Of a stretch of 64,000 nt of DNA, positions 35,001 to 46,400 are shown piece by piece. Position 1 is the stretch's first letter, and every line of letters starts with the position of its first letter. The translations under genes were made by a program, and so were the position numbers. Under the pieces are notes generated by a model. The model was not told the origin of the DNA. It ran no database searches and saw nothing but the letters and a program-made list of their open reading frames with translations. The DNA comes from Agelas oroides. Lineage: Eukaryota > Porifera > Demospongiae > Agelasida > Agelasidae. The stretch spans positions 5,374,659-5,438,658 of the forward strand of contig OX422187.1 of NCBI GenBank assembly GCA_949130485.1, written 5' to 3'.

Positions 35001-35293
35001 ACAGAGAGAATTGTGTGTCCAGGTTTATAAAGACTAAAATGCATGACTAAACCTATGAGAGTAAGGTCTCATTAGAGAGCACAAAACTGCTTTTTAGCAC
35101 AAAAAATGTCAGTACACCAATCCAGTCCACTAGTCCAGTCCAGCAATTGCCGAGAAACTACACTAATACATGGGCACAGCCACGCTTTTCATACGCTTCC
35201 CCCACAGTTAAGCTGTACGATACCTGCAGGTTGCCCGGTAGCCTCATGTATCTCCAGAGCTGCGAACAGGCAAATAACTAAGGGTAAGAACAT
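26010..35293 (-). CDS. Skeletor-like DM13-DOMON-cupredoxin protein, copy B
   Basis: Coding exons on the minus strand: 35293-35224, 33517-33407, 33314-33227, 32833-32677, 31735-31703, 30438-30293, 30136-29998, 29713-29581, 29287-29177, 28366-28190, 27436-27243, 27090-27042, 26906-26731, 26213-26010. All join in frame (1788 nt, 595 aa). Domain order is as in copy A: signal peptide, DM13, DOMON, Skeletor-type cupredoxin (YHPFYITDS and YYQCATHLNLGW kept), hydrophobic C-terminus (VVASLLMVLLVAMVTPFL). Twelve of the 14 exons have exactly the same length as in A. Differences are one extra codon in exon 6 and a stalk longer by 20 codons in the last exon, made of TRSVPT-type repeats. No breaks were seen. 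Intron 1 holds two elements and intron 5 one; the coding sequence appears intact and probably expressed. Confidence 0.9.
26069..26158 (-). repeat. Expanded Pro/Thr stalk repeat, copy B
   Basis: The plus strand repeats GTTGGAACAGATCGAGTTGG twice within this interval. On the coding strand it gives PTRSVPTTASPPTRSVPT, a candidate mucin-like O-glycosylated stalk just before the hydrophobic anchor. Copy A has only a few residues here. Confidence 0.75.
28933..29170. repeat. Duplicated exon 9 donor region with CA tracts, copy B
   Basis: The true exon 9 end (CATACGTTCTGCTCTAAT at 29173-29190) and a second copy CATACGTTCAGCTCTAATG (about 28953-28971) both sit next to (CA)n tracts. The downstream copy is a truncated echo of the exon's last bases plus its GTATGTG donor. 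Confidence 0.75.
31105..31682. mobile_element. Pogo-like MITE with TA ends, copy B intron 5
   Basis: The left end reads TACTGTAGGAAGTCACTTATCT and the right end is the complement of TACAGTAGAAGTCACTTATCC, with TA flanks. The same termini bound the element at 43686-43878. The TCACTTATCCGAAC motif is typical of Tc1/mariner-pogo ends. Copy A lacks the insertion. Confidence 0.75.
31999..32676. repeat. 56-bp minisatellite repeating the exon 4 donor, copy B
   Basis: Twelve intronic units plus the true exon end at 32677. The unit sequence and relation to the splice site match copy A: each unit carries ACATTTGTGAGTGAATAATTC-like sequence on the minus strand. Three units are shortened by about 5 bp (near 32260, 32310 and 32640). 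Confidence 0.9.
33685..33828. mobile_element. Mariner-type MITE with empty site in copy A
   Basis: CAGTGGAACCTCTGTTAAAG at the left and the inverted end GGGAGGTTCCAGTG at the right lie between duplicated TA dinucleotides. Copy A at about 13420 reads straight through (CTGTCATATGCAAAAC), so it shows the empty site. The insertion postdates the gene duplication. Confidence 0.85.
34434..35149. mobile_element. CACTGGACTGGACT-ended DNA element, copy 2
   Basis: CAATCACTGGACTGGACT at the left pairs with AGTCCAGTCCAGCAATTG at the right. The next internal stretch (CTCTCTAATGAGA) is shared with the copy at 25.1 kb. It lies in intron 1 of copy B. Confidence 0.65.
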
Positions 35294-35455
35294 CTTTGCA
35301 CAGCACTCACAGAGAGACTGACAGATGCTCGTTTAATACGGCAATGCAACAGTCACACCTCCACAGTTTTCCTTAACCGGAAGTAGCTTTGCAAAAGGCC
35401 AAAGTAATTTCCCGTTTTGCAGTAGACGTAAACACACCACGTGACCTTAATTAAT
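35294..35455 (-). promoter_or_regulatory. Conserved promoter-proximal block, copy B
   Basis: ACCGGAAGT (35376-35384) and CACGTG (35438-35443, within CCACGTGACCTTAAT) match those upstream of copy A. The CACAGAGAGA leader next to the start codon is also shared. Confidence 0.45.
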
Positions 35456-35506
35456 CTTGCCGCGCTGCGGCTATAAACAGAGTACATAGACATGATAGAG
35501 CAGCCC

Positions 35507-35545
35507 GTGTTGCGATAGTCTGGCTCCGCGAGACTAGTGTTGCGA
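35507..35545. mobile_element. 21-bp miniature MULE-like element with 9-bp target duplication
   Basis: TAGTCTGGCTCCGCGAGACTA (35516-35536) is flanked on both sides by GTGTTGCGA (35507-35515 and 35537-35545). It is just the two ends of the TAGTCTCG/GAGCCAGACC family fused head to head, with the original target duplication intact. Confidence 0.7.
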
Positions 35546-35689
35546 CTTGTGAACCAGCAAACTTCTGTCTAAGCATGTGCACACCGCTGGATGACCCAGA
35601 CAGCAGTGGATCAGTGATCATGGGCTACGTAGCTCTGGTTCCTGCTCTGAATTTAAATACAAATCTTCCCTACTGAACTCCTTCCAGTG

Positions 35690-37010
35690 TTCAGTTGCCA
35701 ACACCTCCAAGATCTTTTCTGTTTCTTCAACCACTTCACCGTGTTTCCCTCTTATCATTGTGATCCTTTGGTTTTTCTTTTTCCCTTAATTGCAGGTCTG
35801 AATAACTTGCAGCTTGGCTGCCTCCTTGTTCTTTGATTTTCTCAGTAGTAACATGTTCCTCCTGTTCTTTTTTCTAATCACTTTTTTCTCTTGCCTCCTC
35901 TTCTCTCTGTATGTTTCCATTAATTGCCTCTCCTCTCCTCCTAGCCTGTCTAAGCTGTTGACATGCAGGGGCGGAGATATAGGGGGGGGCAGGGGGGGCT
36001 TAGGCCCTCCCACTTTTCAGATTGGGGGGGCTCAGCCCCCCCAATTTTTCTACTAGTTGTATAGAGAAATACAATATCATCTCGTTTCCACACCCCCACA
36101 GCTTAACGTTTAGAACATGAGCCCCCCCACTTCTTGGTAGCTGTCTCCGCCTCTGACATGCTTCCTTTCTTGCTTGGATTGCATCCTCCACTTCCAATGA
36201 CCACCAGCCCTTAGACAGCTCTGCATGAAATCCTCTTCAATTTCCACAGCTGCACATTTTCCATTCTCCCCAGACAATGCTTCTCCTTCTATCCTGACTT
36301 CCAAGTCCCTCACCCAATCTTCCCATCCTTGAAATTCTTCCTCAACTGCTTCCTAAAAATTCTCCGTACTACTTCTTCATCAACCTTCTTCTCTCCTCAT
36401 CTCCTTAGGGTATCCAACTTAATGGGATATCCACAATGTTATTCGATGCACCATACAAATAACATTGTGATCTGACCCTGTATTGACTGCCTCTTCATCT
36501 TCTACTACCATTTCTACCAACCCGTACCTCTATTCATGCATGTGGGAAAAGCACAATCATAGTCAATTTCTTATCTCCTCTTTTCCATGTCCACCTTCAG
36601 TTAGCTACATATACCAGCAGCTCATTTCCAATCACCATGTGCCCTGCATATGCCAAATTTAGTAACCTCTAATCGTTCCAATTTGCAACTTCTCCTCTAC
36701 TGATATGTCCCATTAGCTACCACCACTTTGGGTCCCATCTACACCATGCCATCAGGCTAACTCCCACTTTCAAACTGCACTTGCTTAAACCACTCCAAAA
36801 ACATTAGCTACCTTAATTCCCCTCATCACCCAAGATCACTTCTACCCATACCAGCCCCTCTGTCTCATCCTTTAAAGTTCTGGCTTGCCAACAATCATGA
36901 AGCAATAGACCCACTCCTCCACTTGGATGGCAGTAGCAATTGGTCAGGCAGGTCAGGTTTAACTTTGGCCCGACCACCTTTTCACATACAAAACTTGCAT
37001 GCATGCAAAC
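35690..37010 (-). mobile_element. LINE endonuclease relic
   Basis: Minus-strand fragments match an APE-type LINE endonuclease: GGVGLLLHDCW with LVWVEVILGD (about 36990-36820), a KWTWKRG-like stretch (about 36600), and the catalytic-type GSDHNVI (about 36480-36460). They are followed by the post-endonuclease segment ELSKGWWSLEVEDAIQARKEA (about 36225-36160), interrupted by a hAT-like MITE, and a basic stretch down to about 35790. Several stops and frameshifts interrupt it. No reverse transcriptase region follows, so the copy is truncated. Confidence 0.65.
35967..36153. mobile_element. hAT-like MITE inside LINE
   Basis: The ends AGGGGCGGAGATA and TGTCTCCGCCTC are inverted. The 8-bp duplication TGACATGC lies on both sides (35959-35966 and 36154-36161). 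187 bp, rich in G and C runs, without coding capacity. Confidence 0.8.
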
Positions 37011-37402
37011 ACACACTTTGAATGACTGCTATAGTACATGTAGATCGAGTCTTGGAGTAAGCCAAGCCATCCTTGAAAGGGTATCCATCATTTTACAGAC
37101 ATCATTTACAAAAGGCAATGGTGTGTCAGGATTTGCAGTATTTACAGCCATTTCGGTTCCCTACTCAATGGCTATTTTTTCATTGCAAATTGCAAGGACA
37201 TGGCAAGTTGCCTACTGCTGGCCAACATATTTTGGTCTGGCTGCAACATGCAGCTATTTATTTGTATTAGAATCCTGTTTGCCATGAACCATAGGTCCAG
37301 GTAAGAAGCATTCTCTTCCTGGGTGGTATTTCTTGGTATCGTCAGCATCTAGTTTTGAATTTCCCGCCACTTTCAAAGAAGTTCAAAGTTTCGGATCGAA
37401 GG

Positions 37403-40400
37403 ATGGCGGACCCCGCTGTTCAGAATCATGAGAATCCACAGCAGTTGGAGCGTGCAACTCTTCAGAAGTTGCAGCATTACAACCACCTACTGGGAGGATC
37501 ACCACAAAAGGACATGTGAGTATTGACTGTAATGCATGACTTGTGTGGAGAGCATAATTTATTCATTAGTGGCCTTGTACCCACCGTCCAGCTTTTGATT
37601 GCTTAGAAAGCCTGGGATAGACAGAGGCAAGGAATGGTCACTTATAGTTTGGCTCCCTGACCATTTCATTGTGGGGAGAAGAGAAAGGGTTTAGTGGATA
37701 ATTCTACCCTGGTATGGGTTTCCAATCTTGTGCACTTTCATTTTCGGACCTTCAACGTGATTAGTTGGTCATTGCTTCAAGTTTTTATGTTTCTATATTC
37801 CACCATATAATCAACCAACTAAGTAAAATAAAGAATGATGACATCACTTCCCGTACATTAGTAGATGCTTTGAATCCCTCTGGTGTCACACCTGTTAACA
37901 AACACATACATAAACAATCAACAAACCACATCTCCCTTAGATGTTATGCAAAGTTATACACTGCGCAGGACATGCACATACACCAGAGGAGGGAGGACAC
38001 GACGTCATGTCGTAGTGACATTTAGTGCGCTCTGATGACAATCCAAGGGCAGAATTGTGGATGCAAGCTACAAGAATCGCTCTACCGGCTAAGTCACAAC
38101 GGGCGCATAGGGTTTTCGACTAAGGTGAAGGTATCTGGTTAGTCAAAATTTGTTATAATGACTCACCTCACAGGCCTAAGCTTGTATGTTGCCAGTTTGA
38201 CGCAAGGTGAGTCACAGGAGGCCATTTTAACTGCCAAATATATTCAACCTTGTTTAAAACCATGCACGCCTGTTGCGCCCATTGCGACTTCGTCCATAGA
38301 GTCGTTCGTTTAGCTTGCCTCCACACTTCTTGGCCTTGGAACGTCAGTTAATAGTCGCCAACATGTGATCGCGTCCTACCTCCTCTGCACATACACACAT
38401 GCACACACATGCACACACATGCAAAGACCCTTCTGGGACATAGTGGTGGTGACGGCAAGAGATGAAGAGCAGAGAAAGAGCTATGAGGAACAGATTGAGC
38501 TGAAGAAAACGAGGGCAGAAATTCCTGGACTTGTGAAGTTAGTACATCTTGTGCTACAAATATGTAGGTGCTTTTTGTATTTTCGATCACTGCATGAAGT
38601 GGTTGAGCACATGGGTGGTCCACATTAGAGTAACCACAATCTCAGGTAGACCTACAATAAAGCTTGGAGCTGGTCAACAGCTCCAACAACAAAAGTTCAC
38701 ATGACTTCTTGCTGGCTTCATACTAGTCTCAATCCCAGACCCCAAACCAACCCCAGTGTGGATTGATTTCAGTATCGCATGCATTATGGTGGAGACAATA
38801 TACATGCTGGGTGAGGTCTGTAAACCAGACTAGCTTCAAACACAAAATACTCCAGTTCCATTGTAAGCAATAAGATTGTGAGCAAAAGTAATGCACTATC
38901 ATAACTAAACTTCTCTTTTCCCATCTTCTCAGGTACCTGGTGTTCTCTGACCCTCCTGGTGCTAAGATTGGTAGTGGAGGAGCCACCATGTATGTCCTGG
39001 AGGAGCTGGAGGCAAACATACCCAGAGAGGAGCTAGAGAAAGGTAGACTGTGTGCCTATACTATAGATGTGTTGAAGAAGTGTACATGAACGAATCAGAA
39101 CGATATATGTACATGTACATTTACATATGACTTGTCCCCCCTCTTCTCCTTTCCTCTCTTCCCCTCTGCCCCTTTCCTCTCCTACCCTGTCTTCCTCGTT
39201 TCCTCTCTTCTCCCTTCATATCTCCTCCTCCTCCCCCCCCCCCCCCCCCTCCCTCCCCCCTCCCATTCTCCTCCCCTTCCCTCTCCTTCCCTCCCTCTCC
39301 CTCCCTCTCCCCGTCGTCTCCCCTCTCATCCACTCATCTCTGCTCCTTCCCCTCCCCCTCCCCTCTCCCTCCCTTTCCTCTCGTCTCTCCCCTCCAGCCA
39401 AGGTGATGTTGATCCATGCAGGTGGCTATAGTCAAAGACTACCACATGTCAGTGTGTTGGGCAAGGTCTTCATGGCACTACCCTGTGGTAAGGCATCATC
39501 TCTCAATTTGTTGTCAGTGGCTCTGTTGGCCTTACAACTTTGATGTTTAGCAGCAGTAGAGAGCTCAGGTGCCAGTTTGCTATTTAACTTGTACCCAGTC
39601 CCATAAAGTCTGGTCACTGTGCAATGTACTAAGACAAGAACGGGCGGTTGGAGTAAGAAGGTGTAACTCCGTAAAATTTGAAACCAGTCAGAATTATTGA
39701 ACCGTACTAAAACCAGTAACACGCCCTGTGCACGCTGCATTAACATAAGCCATTGTGTTGCTAAACATGTGACCGGGTGTTCTATTTTTAGTACGGTTCA
39801 ATGATTTTGAACGGACTACGGGCTTCTATTGGAGTTACACGCTCTTACTTTATCCGCCCGTTCTTATGCGCTCTTGTCTAACAGTCTGGGTTGTAATGTA
39901 AAGTAGGATGGTGAGTCAATCAGCCCGAAATTGTCTATCACAATGTACCATGCAGTTCCTTTTTCATGCATTGGGTGTACATCTTCAGCAAATAGGAGGG
40001 TGGAAGAAAGTGAGGGAATGGGGTGAGGGAGAATTTGAGGGATAGAGAGAATAAGGGAGAAGGGATGAAAGGAAGGAGAAGTATGAAAGCTGTGTGAAGT
40101 GAAAGAGAGTAAGGGGGGCTCAGAGAGTGACAGTACCTGTAGTGCGGGGGTGGAGGAAGGTACATATGGAATGAAATACCACACTGACTAATCATAAGCA
40201 GACCTATACGTAGTTGACATTGATTATCACCGTCAAACAAATTCCACAGTGATCTACAGGGTATGTAAACTATTTAATAGTACTTTCACCAGGCTTTAGA
40301 ATGGTGTGAACTTGAGGTTGAAGTGAGACTGACGCTAGAATGTAAGACTCATCGTGTGCTGGGTGATAAAACTTTTGCATACAATGGTATGACATGCATG

Positions 40401-43400
40401 CATCTCCATCTCTTCCCTTGCAGGTAACCCAATGTTCCACATGTTCGACGCACTGCTGATGATGTATGTGGATCTTCCAGCAAGAATGAACCCAGGGGTG
40501 ATCCATGTTAATCTGTACACAGTACACACATGTATACATGACAGTTTAGGTCATACCCACTGTATTTTGCAATCCCCACATGAAGCAGCATGAGCTCCTT
40601 GGGTGATCATAAATGCTGCTCCGTCTGAGGATTGAGTATTCCACTTTGTCTTCCTACTATTAGTCTAAAGATTAAGCAGCTTCCAGCAAATACCTGTACG
40701 TCTTATATACAGTGCACACATGTTTATTATACCAGTAGTCTAGCAATTGTGTTCATAACTCTAAGATGTAGTGTATGTTCACACAGGTGTATACTGCAGC
40801 TTCCGATGTTATATTTCTATATAATGGAGCAGGTAAGCAGAAGCTTACTACTGGGAGCTCATGAACCCTCCTTCCTCCCTCCCATCCCCTCCCCTCTCCG
40901 CCTTCTTTTCCCTCCTTCCTTTCCCCCCTCCCTCTATGTCCTCCCTTCACCTCCCCTTCTCTTCCTCTTCTCTCTATCCCCTGCCCTCCTTCCCCTTTCC
41001 TCCTCACACCCTCCCTCTCCTTCCCCTCTCCTCCTCCCACCCAACTCCTCCCTCCCCTCCTTTCTCTCCCTTCCCTCCCTCCCTTTCACTTCCCTCCCTC
41101 CCTCCATTCTGCCTTTCTCCTTTATCTCTTCCATACCTACAGGTGACTGGTCCTTCACAGAGCCTGGCATCACTGCTATTGGCCACCCTGCTCCTCTAGA
41201 GGCGGCCAGGAATCATGGAGTGTATGTAATGGAGGATGGAGAAACACTCCGACAGAAGTATCTGAAAGGTGAAGTGGACACACTTTAACAATTTATTGTA
41301 TTTGTGTTATATAAGGCCCCTCTAAATCAATTCCTAGTTTCTCATCTCCCTTTCATTTCCACCTGCATCAATTTTCAGCATCAGGAAATTTATATTAACA
41401 TTTAGCACACGCCCAGAACGATAACATTACTGACCTTTGACCCCCCAAAGATTGACTTTCATGTGCACATTTTTTCTTCTGCTGAGAACCAAGGAGTGTA
41501 CTGACTATGTAGACAAGGAAAAGATCAAGAAGTAGTGTTGCTGCTGTTTTGTTTGCTATGCCTCAACCGAGCGTTTAAATGATAGTGTTTTTTTGTGGGT
41601 ACAGTGTGAATAGAGTGCGTGCAGTGTGTATTATTCACAGCAAGAAGTAACATCATAATGATTAGTCTTCACCTTCCAGGCCCGCCCACCCACATGTAGT
41701 TCTCTGTGTAGGGGGATAGGAAACAATAAATTGATTTGGAGAGGCCTATGATGTAATCGCTTGCTATCTAGATATGATTACATAGCCTCGTTCCAAAGCC
41801 GCCCCTACATTTTATCTCCCAGATTTTATTGCTGTGGAAAAAAATAGGACTTCTCCACAGCTGTGAGATGAAACCTGGGAGTGGCTTGGGAACAAGGCTA
41901 ATGATTACATACACCAAAGAGGCCTCTCCTTACCTGTAATTTTGTTATCCCCTCTTTCTCCCTTCTTTCCCCGTCCTTCCTTCCTGCTTCACCCTCCCTC
42001 CTCCTCCTCCTTCCTTTTTGTCCCCCTCTTTCTCCTCACTATCCTTCCCTCTCCATCTTTCTCCCTTCTCACTTCCTCCCTCTCTCCGCCCTCTCCGTCC
42101 CAGACCCTTCTTGCCCTGCTGCAATGGGTGAGGTGAAGCAGTTTCTGCACAAGGTAACTCCACAGACAATGAGAGAGAAGGGTGCCACCATACACAATGG
42201 TGATGAGGTAAGCAACTTGTGTCCCATAAGTAACCTCATTCCCAGGCCCCTCCCACAATCTTTCTCTATGGCTGTGAGATGAAATCTGGGGAGTGGCCTG
42301 GGAATGAGGCTATCCCATCAGAGCATTTGTACATACAGTATATAGTGACTTTGGTACATGTAGATATGCATTGTCCGTAGCCTTGTTCCAGACTCTCCCC
42401 ACCCACGAACGAAAAATTGAAAGGAAAGGGGAGAGCCTGGTAAAATTTATCATAACGTCATAGGTAGCAATTTTCCATACTGTAAGCGACAGACCAAATC
42501 TTTTTGTGCACACCCTGCGGCCTCGTCAAAAAATCTGGTTTGGACATTTTCACTAGGAAAACTGGGGCCAGTTGACATATGGTGGTCAGTAATTGCATTA
42601 TCAGTTACTCATAGCGTAGGTCTTGGCACCATAAAATCTGTGAGCTGGCTATCTATGATGATGTACTTCCCTGGACAATCTGATTGTGCGACAACATGCC
42701 AATACGCTTTATAATTAGGCTCCAGTTTTACCAGTGAAGGTGTCTAGACCATACTTTTTAATGAGGCCGCAGCGCACAAAAAATTCAGTCAGGGGACAGC
42801 ACTACAAAGGTGGCTACTACAACCAATTTTGTTGCTGGGGTTTGGTGAGGCAGTCCAGTGATTAGTCTCGGAGCCAGACCCTCGCACGCGGAGAAGGAGG
42901 GTCTGGTAAACTTGCATACATAAACTCTTTATGGGATATGGCCTCCTTACAGGCTTCCTATGCAATAATTGAAGGTGTTGATTAGGTGAAAATATGCATG
43001 TGCTCAATTAGCTACTGTAGACTGTCGCTGCCAGTGAAGATACTAGTAACGAAGCGACCGTTTGATAGTACCTTGGAGAGCGCCACTGCTACTTTTGGCA
43101 GGCAATTTAAACAGCGAATAGCAGGGCAGCCCAGAACTGTGGTGTTGGCTAACGAAATTTGCGTCACCTGTGTCCATTGCCGTGAATGCCTCGGCTACAT
43201 CAAGCACGAGCGCTTCCAGAGGGCTTACAATAACTACGATGAACTTACGTCTGCCTCCGTGACTTCCATGCGCCAAAATTCGCCGATGAACGTAGACTAT
43301 ATCGTAGCAGAGCAGTTCCACTGCTCGGGTAGTGAAACCGAAGACTTCTATCCCTTTCATAACAGCTTTCCAGCTGCTCGAGATTCGCTGGAGAATATCT

Positions 43401-46400
43401 AAGCTTGTAGAACGATGGTCGCTTCGATTCTTGTATCAATAGCTGGTTCGTCAATCAAATTCGCCATGTTGTTATTACACGAACACGTGCCTTCGTGGGC
43501 AGAAATGTAATTACACAGTCATCAACCAATCAGATTCATCCCGCCGAAATTCTGCGGACTTCAAATTTGTATGTATGCAAGTTTACCAGACCCTCCTCCT
43601 CCTCCGCGTGCGAGGGTCTGGTTCCGAGACTATCCAGTGATTTGATCCAGTGAACAGGTATGAGAGGATATCAATACTGTTTATACAGTAGGAAGTCACT
43701 TATCTGAACTTCAATTACATGTATCACTTATCTGAACCCCCAAATAATGATTTTCATAGTGCATTCAATGGAAAGCAAGCTGCTTTGCATTGAAATAGTA
43801 TTGTTTCTGTTATCTGAATCTTTCACTTATCTGAACATCTTCCAGTCCTAATGTGTTCAGATAAGTGACTTCCTACTGTATATTTTATGCAAGCTCTTAC
43901 ATAATCAGACTATATTTCTGGTAGTATAACAGCCTGATCGTTTCCCCCATTGACAAAGGTGTAGCAACAGGAGCCCCAATAAAGATGCATCAGATGGGTT
44001 GTTTGTGCAAATTGGTTCATACATGTGTAACATTTGCATGCGTTGGGGATGCAAAAGTGACAACCAAATTTTGTTCAATGATTGACTCATTTATGCTACT
44101 TTGTGGTGTCTTGGACACATGAAATCTACAATGCGCTTGTGAACTGATTTCAAATTTGTAATCACAACTGTAAGCACATTTGCCATAGAGCATATATACG
44201 GAGGAGGGGATGGGAGGATCATGTATGTAGACATGATTGAAGCATTTACAAGTTTGTGAGGTACAAACATATCATGAGTTTGATGCTGTTCTTTTGTTAA
44301 GGTGTATGTGGATCTCTCCTACTACATGGATCATGATACTGCTAGCAGGCTGTGCAAGGTTGGACTCTAACACTGCATGAAGCTAAAGTGATACACACCT
44401 TCCACTTCAAATGTGTAGCAGATGATTCATTTATTGCATGTACAAACCTTTCATTGACTACTTTTTGCTCAAGGAATGCATATCTCTACCCCTTGGCATT
44501 ATATTTTGTTTCACTTTAGAATTATCTCTCCCTTACTCATAGTTTTACCAAGAGAACAAACCCCTCACATGTGAGATTGATGCATATGGTGACTTCCTCC
44601 AGGCACTGGGGCCTGATGCAACTAGTGAGGTACCGTCAGCATAACATCACATGTAGAGGATGTACATTTGTCGTAATAATATAGTGTTGGAAGCTAGAAG
44701 TGATTGTGGATTTATCATTGCTGCGCGTATTTTTATGGACTCAGAAATCTATATAAGTAGCAAGGCTTCCCCATTTTTTCACTCTTCGGTTTGCGTTCAC
44801 AACAATACATGGAATCAGAAGAGCAGTAAAAAAAAGATGGGAATTTAAGAAGGCTGTTATATAGGCCAGGGTGGAGTGGCAACCTTCTCTATATACACCA
44901 AGGTGTTGACTGCATGCAAGAATTTCCACTGCTCTAATGTAGGGAACAAAACTGGTTTGCCACTCCTCCCATGGAGCTTGTAGATGAGTTGACTACCTCT
45001 CCAAGTGTTTGGTGAGACAAGTACAAGTTCATAATATTGCTACATGTAGTGATCGACACAGTATACATCAACTTTTGGCCATTCATGGAGAAGTTTTTTT
45101 ATGCCCTGAGCAACTTGCCTACATACAGCTAGAATATTGATCCATAAGTTGGCAGCATGCTGTCTTCCCCTCCCCCCCTTCCCCTCCAACCGCCCCCCTC
45201 CAGTACTGTGGGAACATTGCCAATGTGACGTTGGCCTCAGAGGGCCTAGTGGGGATGAGACAGAAGGTCTACAGCCTCCTGAAGGGTACACCGTTCAGAG
45301 TTGTCATCTTCCATGAGGTCAGTTGGCAGCACCCCTGGAATAGTTCTTCTTGTGCAGTTGTTTTGATAGCTTTTTTTTGCTCATGCTGTGATGACCTTTT
45401 ACTTTCTCATAGTATGATATTACTATTATACTTTCTCATTTATTGCACATATGTGGCCTCCTTTTTTCATGCACTGTACCTGAATGCCAAATACATGACA
45501 TGTATAGGCCCTCTCCCTTCCATCTCCCTATATGTAAATGTTTGTTTTGTAAACCTTACATGTCTTTCCTACCCTTTCCGTCCTTCCTTGTTCCATTCCT
45601 CTCACTAGGCACAGTTTAACCATGTGGGCACCACCCGAGAGTATCTGTACCACCTCTGCTACAACCAGACACTACAGAGAGCCTGCCAGTTCCAAACAGA
45701 GATCATGATCAACACTAGCACTCTGCTGAGTGGAGAGGATGGTAAGCTAGCCGGAGTATAGAGACTGAATGACATGTTCTAGCAACTAAGTCACAACAAG
45801 ATATTCAGAGAATGGATGCGGTGACTTTACTCATGGCCGGAACTCTAGATTGGTGGGTGTGGTGGTTTGTATTGGGAATCAGACATGTTTTTTCTTGTCT
45901 AGTATGCAACTGAGTTAAGAAGTGTGCTTTCTGTGTTCAGATGATCAACAACCACCGTCAAAGAGAGGAAAGCGGTCCAGTTTTGAGGACTGTGCCATTA
46001 TGCATTCTGTTATTCATAACCGAGATAGGTAAGTGCTCGAAGGATGCTTATGCGTAATCCTAGTACTTGTTCTGTTTTAAGAAAACTTTCGCTCCTCGCT
46101 CCTTTTCCCTATTCATCCCCTCCCTCTCCTCCTTTCCCTTCTTGCTTCTTTGCCTTCTCCTTCCAACCCTTTCCTCTTCCCCACTTCTCTTCCATCTCCC
46201 TTTCTCTCTCTCCTTCCCTCTCCTGCTTCCCACTCTCCTCTCCTGTTTCTCTCTTTTTCTCCCCCTCCCTCTCTTCCCCTCCCCTCTTCCTCCTAGCATC
46301 TCAGTTGGAGCTGGAACTGTGGTTGAGTATTGCACTCTAGAAGAAGGGATCAAAGTGGGCAGAAACTGTATCATTAGCAACCTGCATGTACCTGTGAGTG

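Noticed and set aside
38040-38105. tRNA-like segment (minus strand TAGCCGGTAGAGCG)
   Set aside because: It resembles an A-box, but no B-box or cloverleaf could be found at the right distance.
39127-41288. Ser/Pro/Leu-rich plus frames and Arg/Gly/Glu-rich minus frames
   Set aside because: They are translations of polypyrimidine tracts in FPGT introns. Only the last 42 codons of the longest one (41143-41268) are real, as exon 7.
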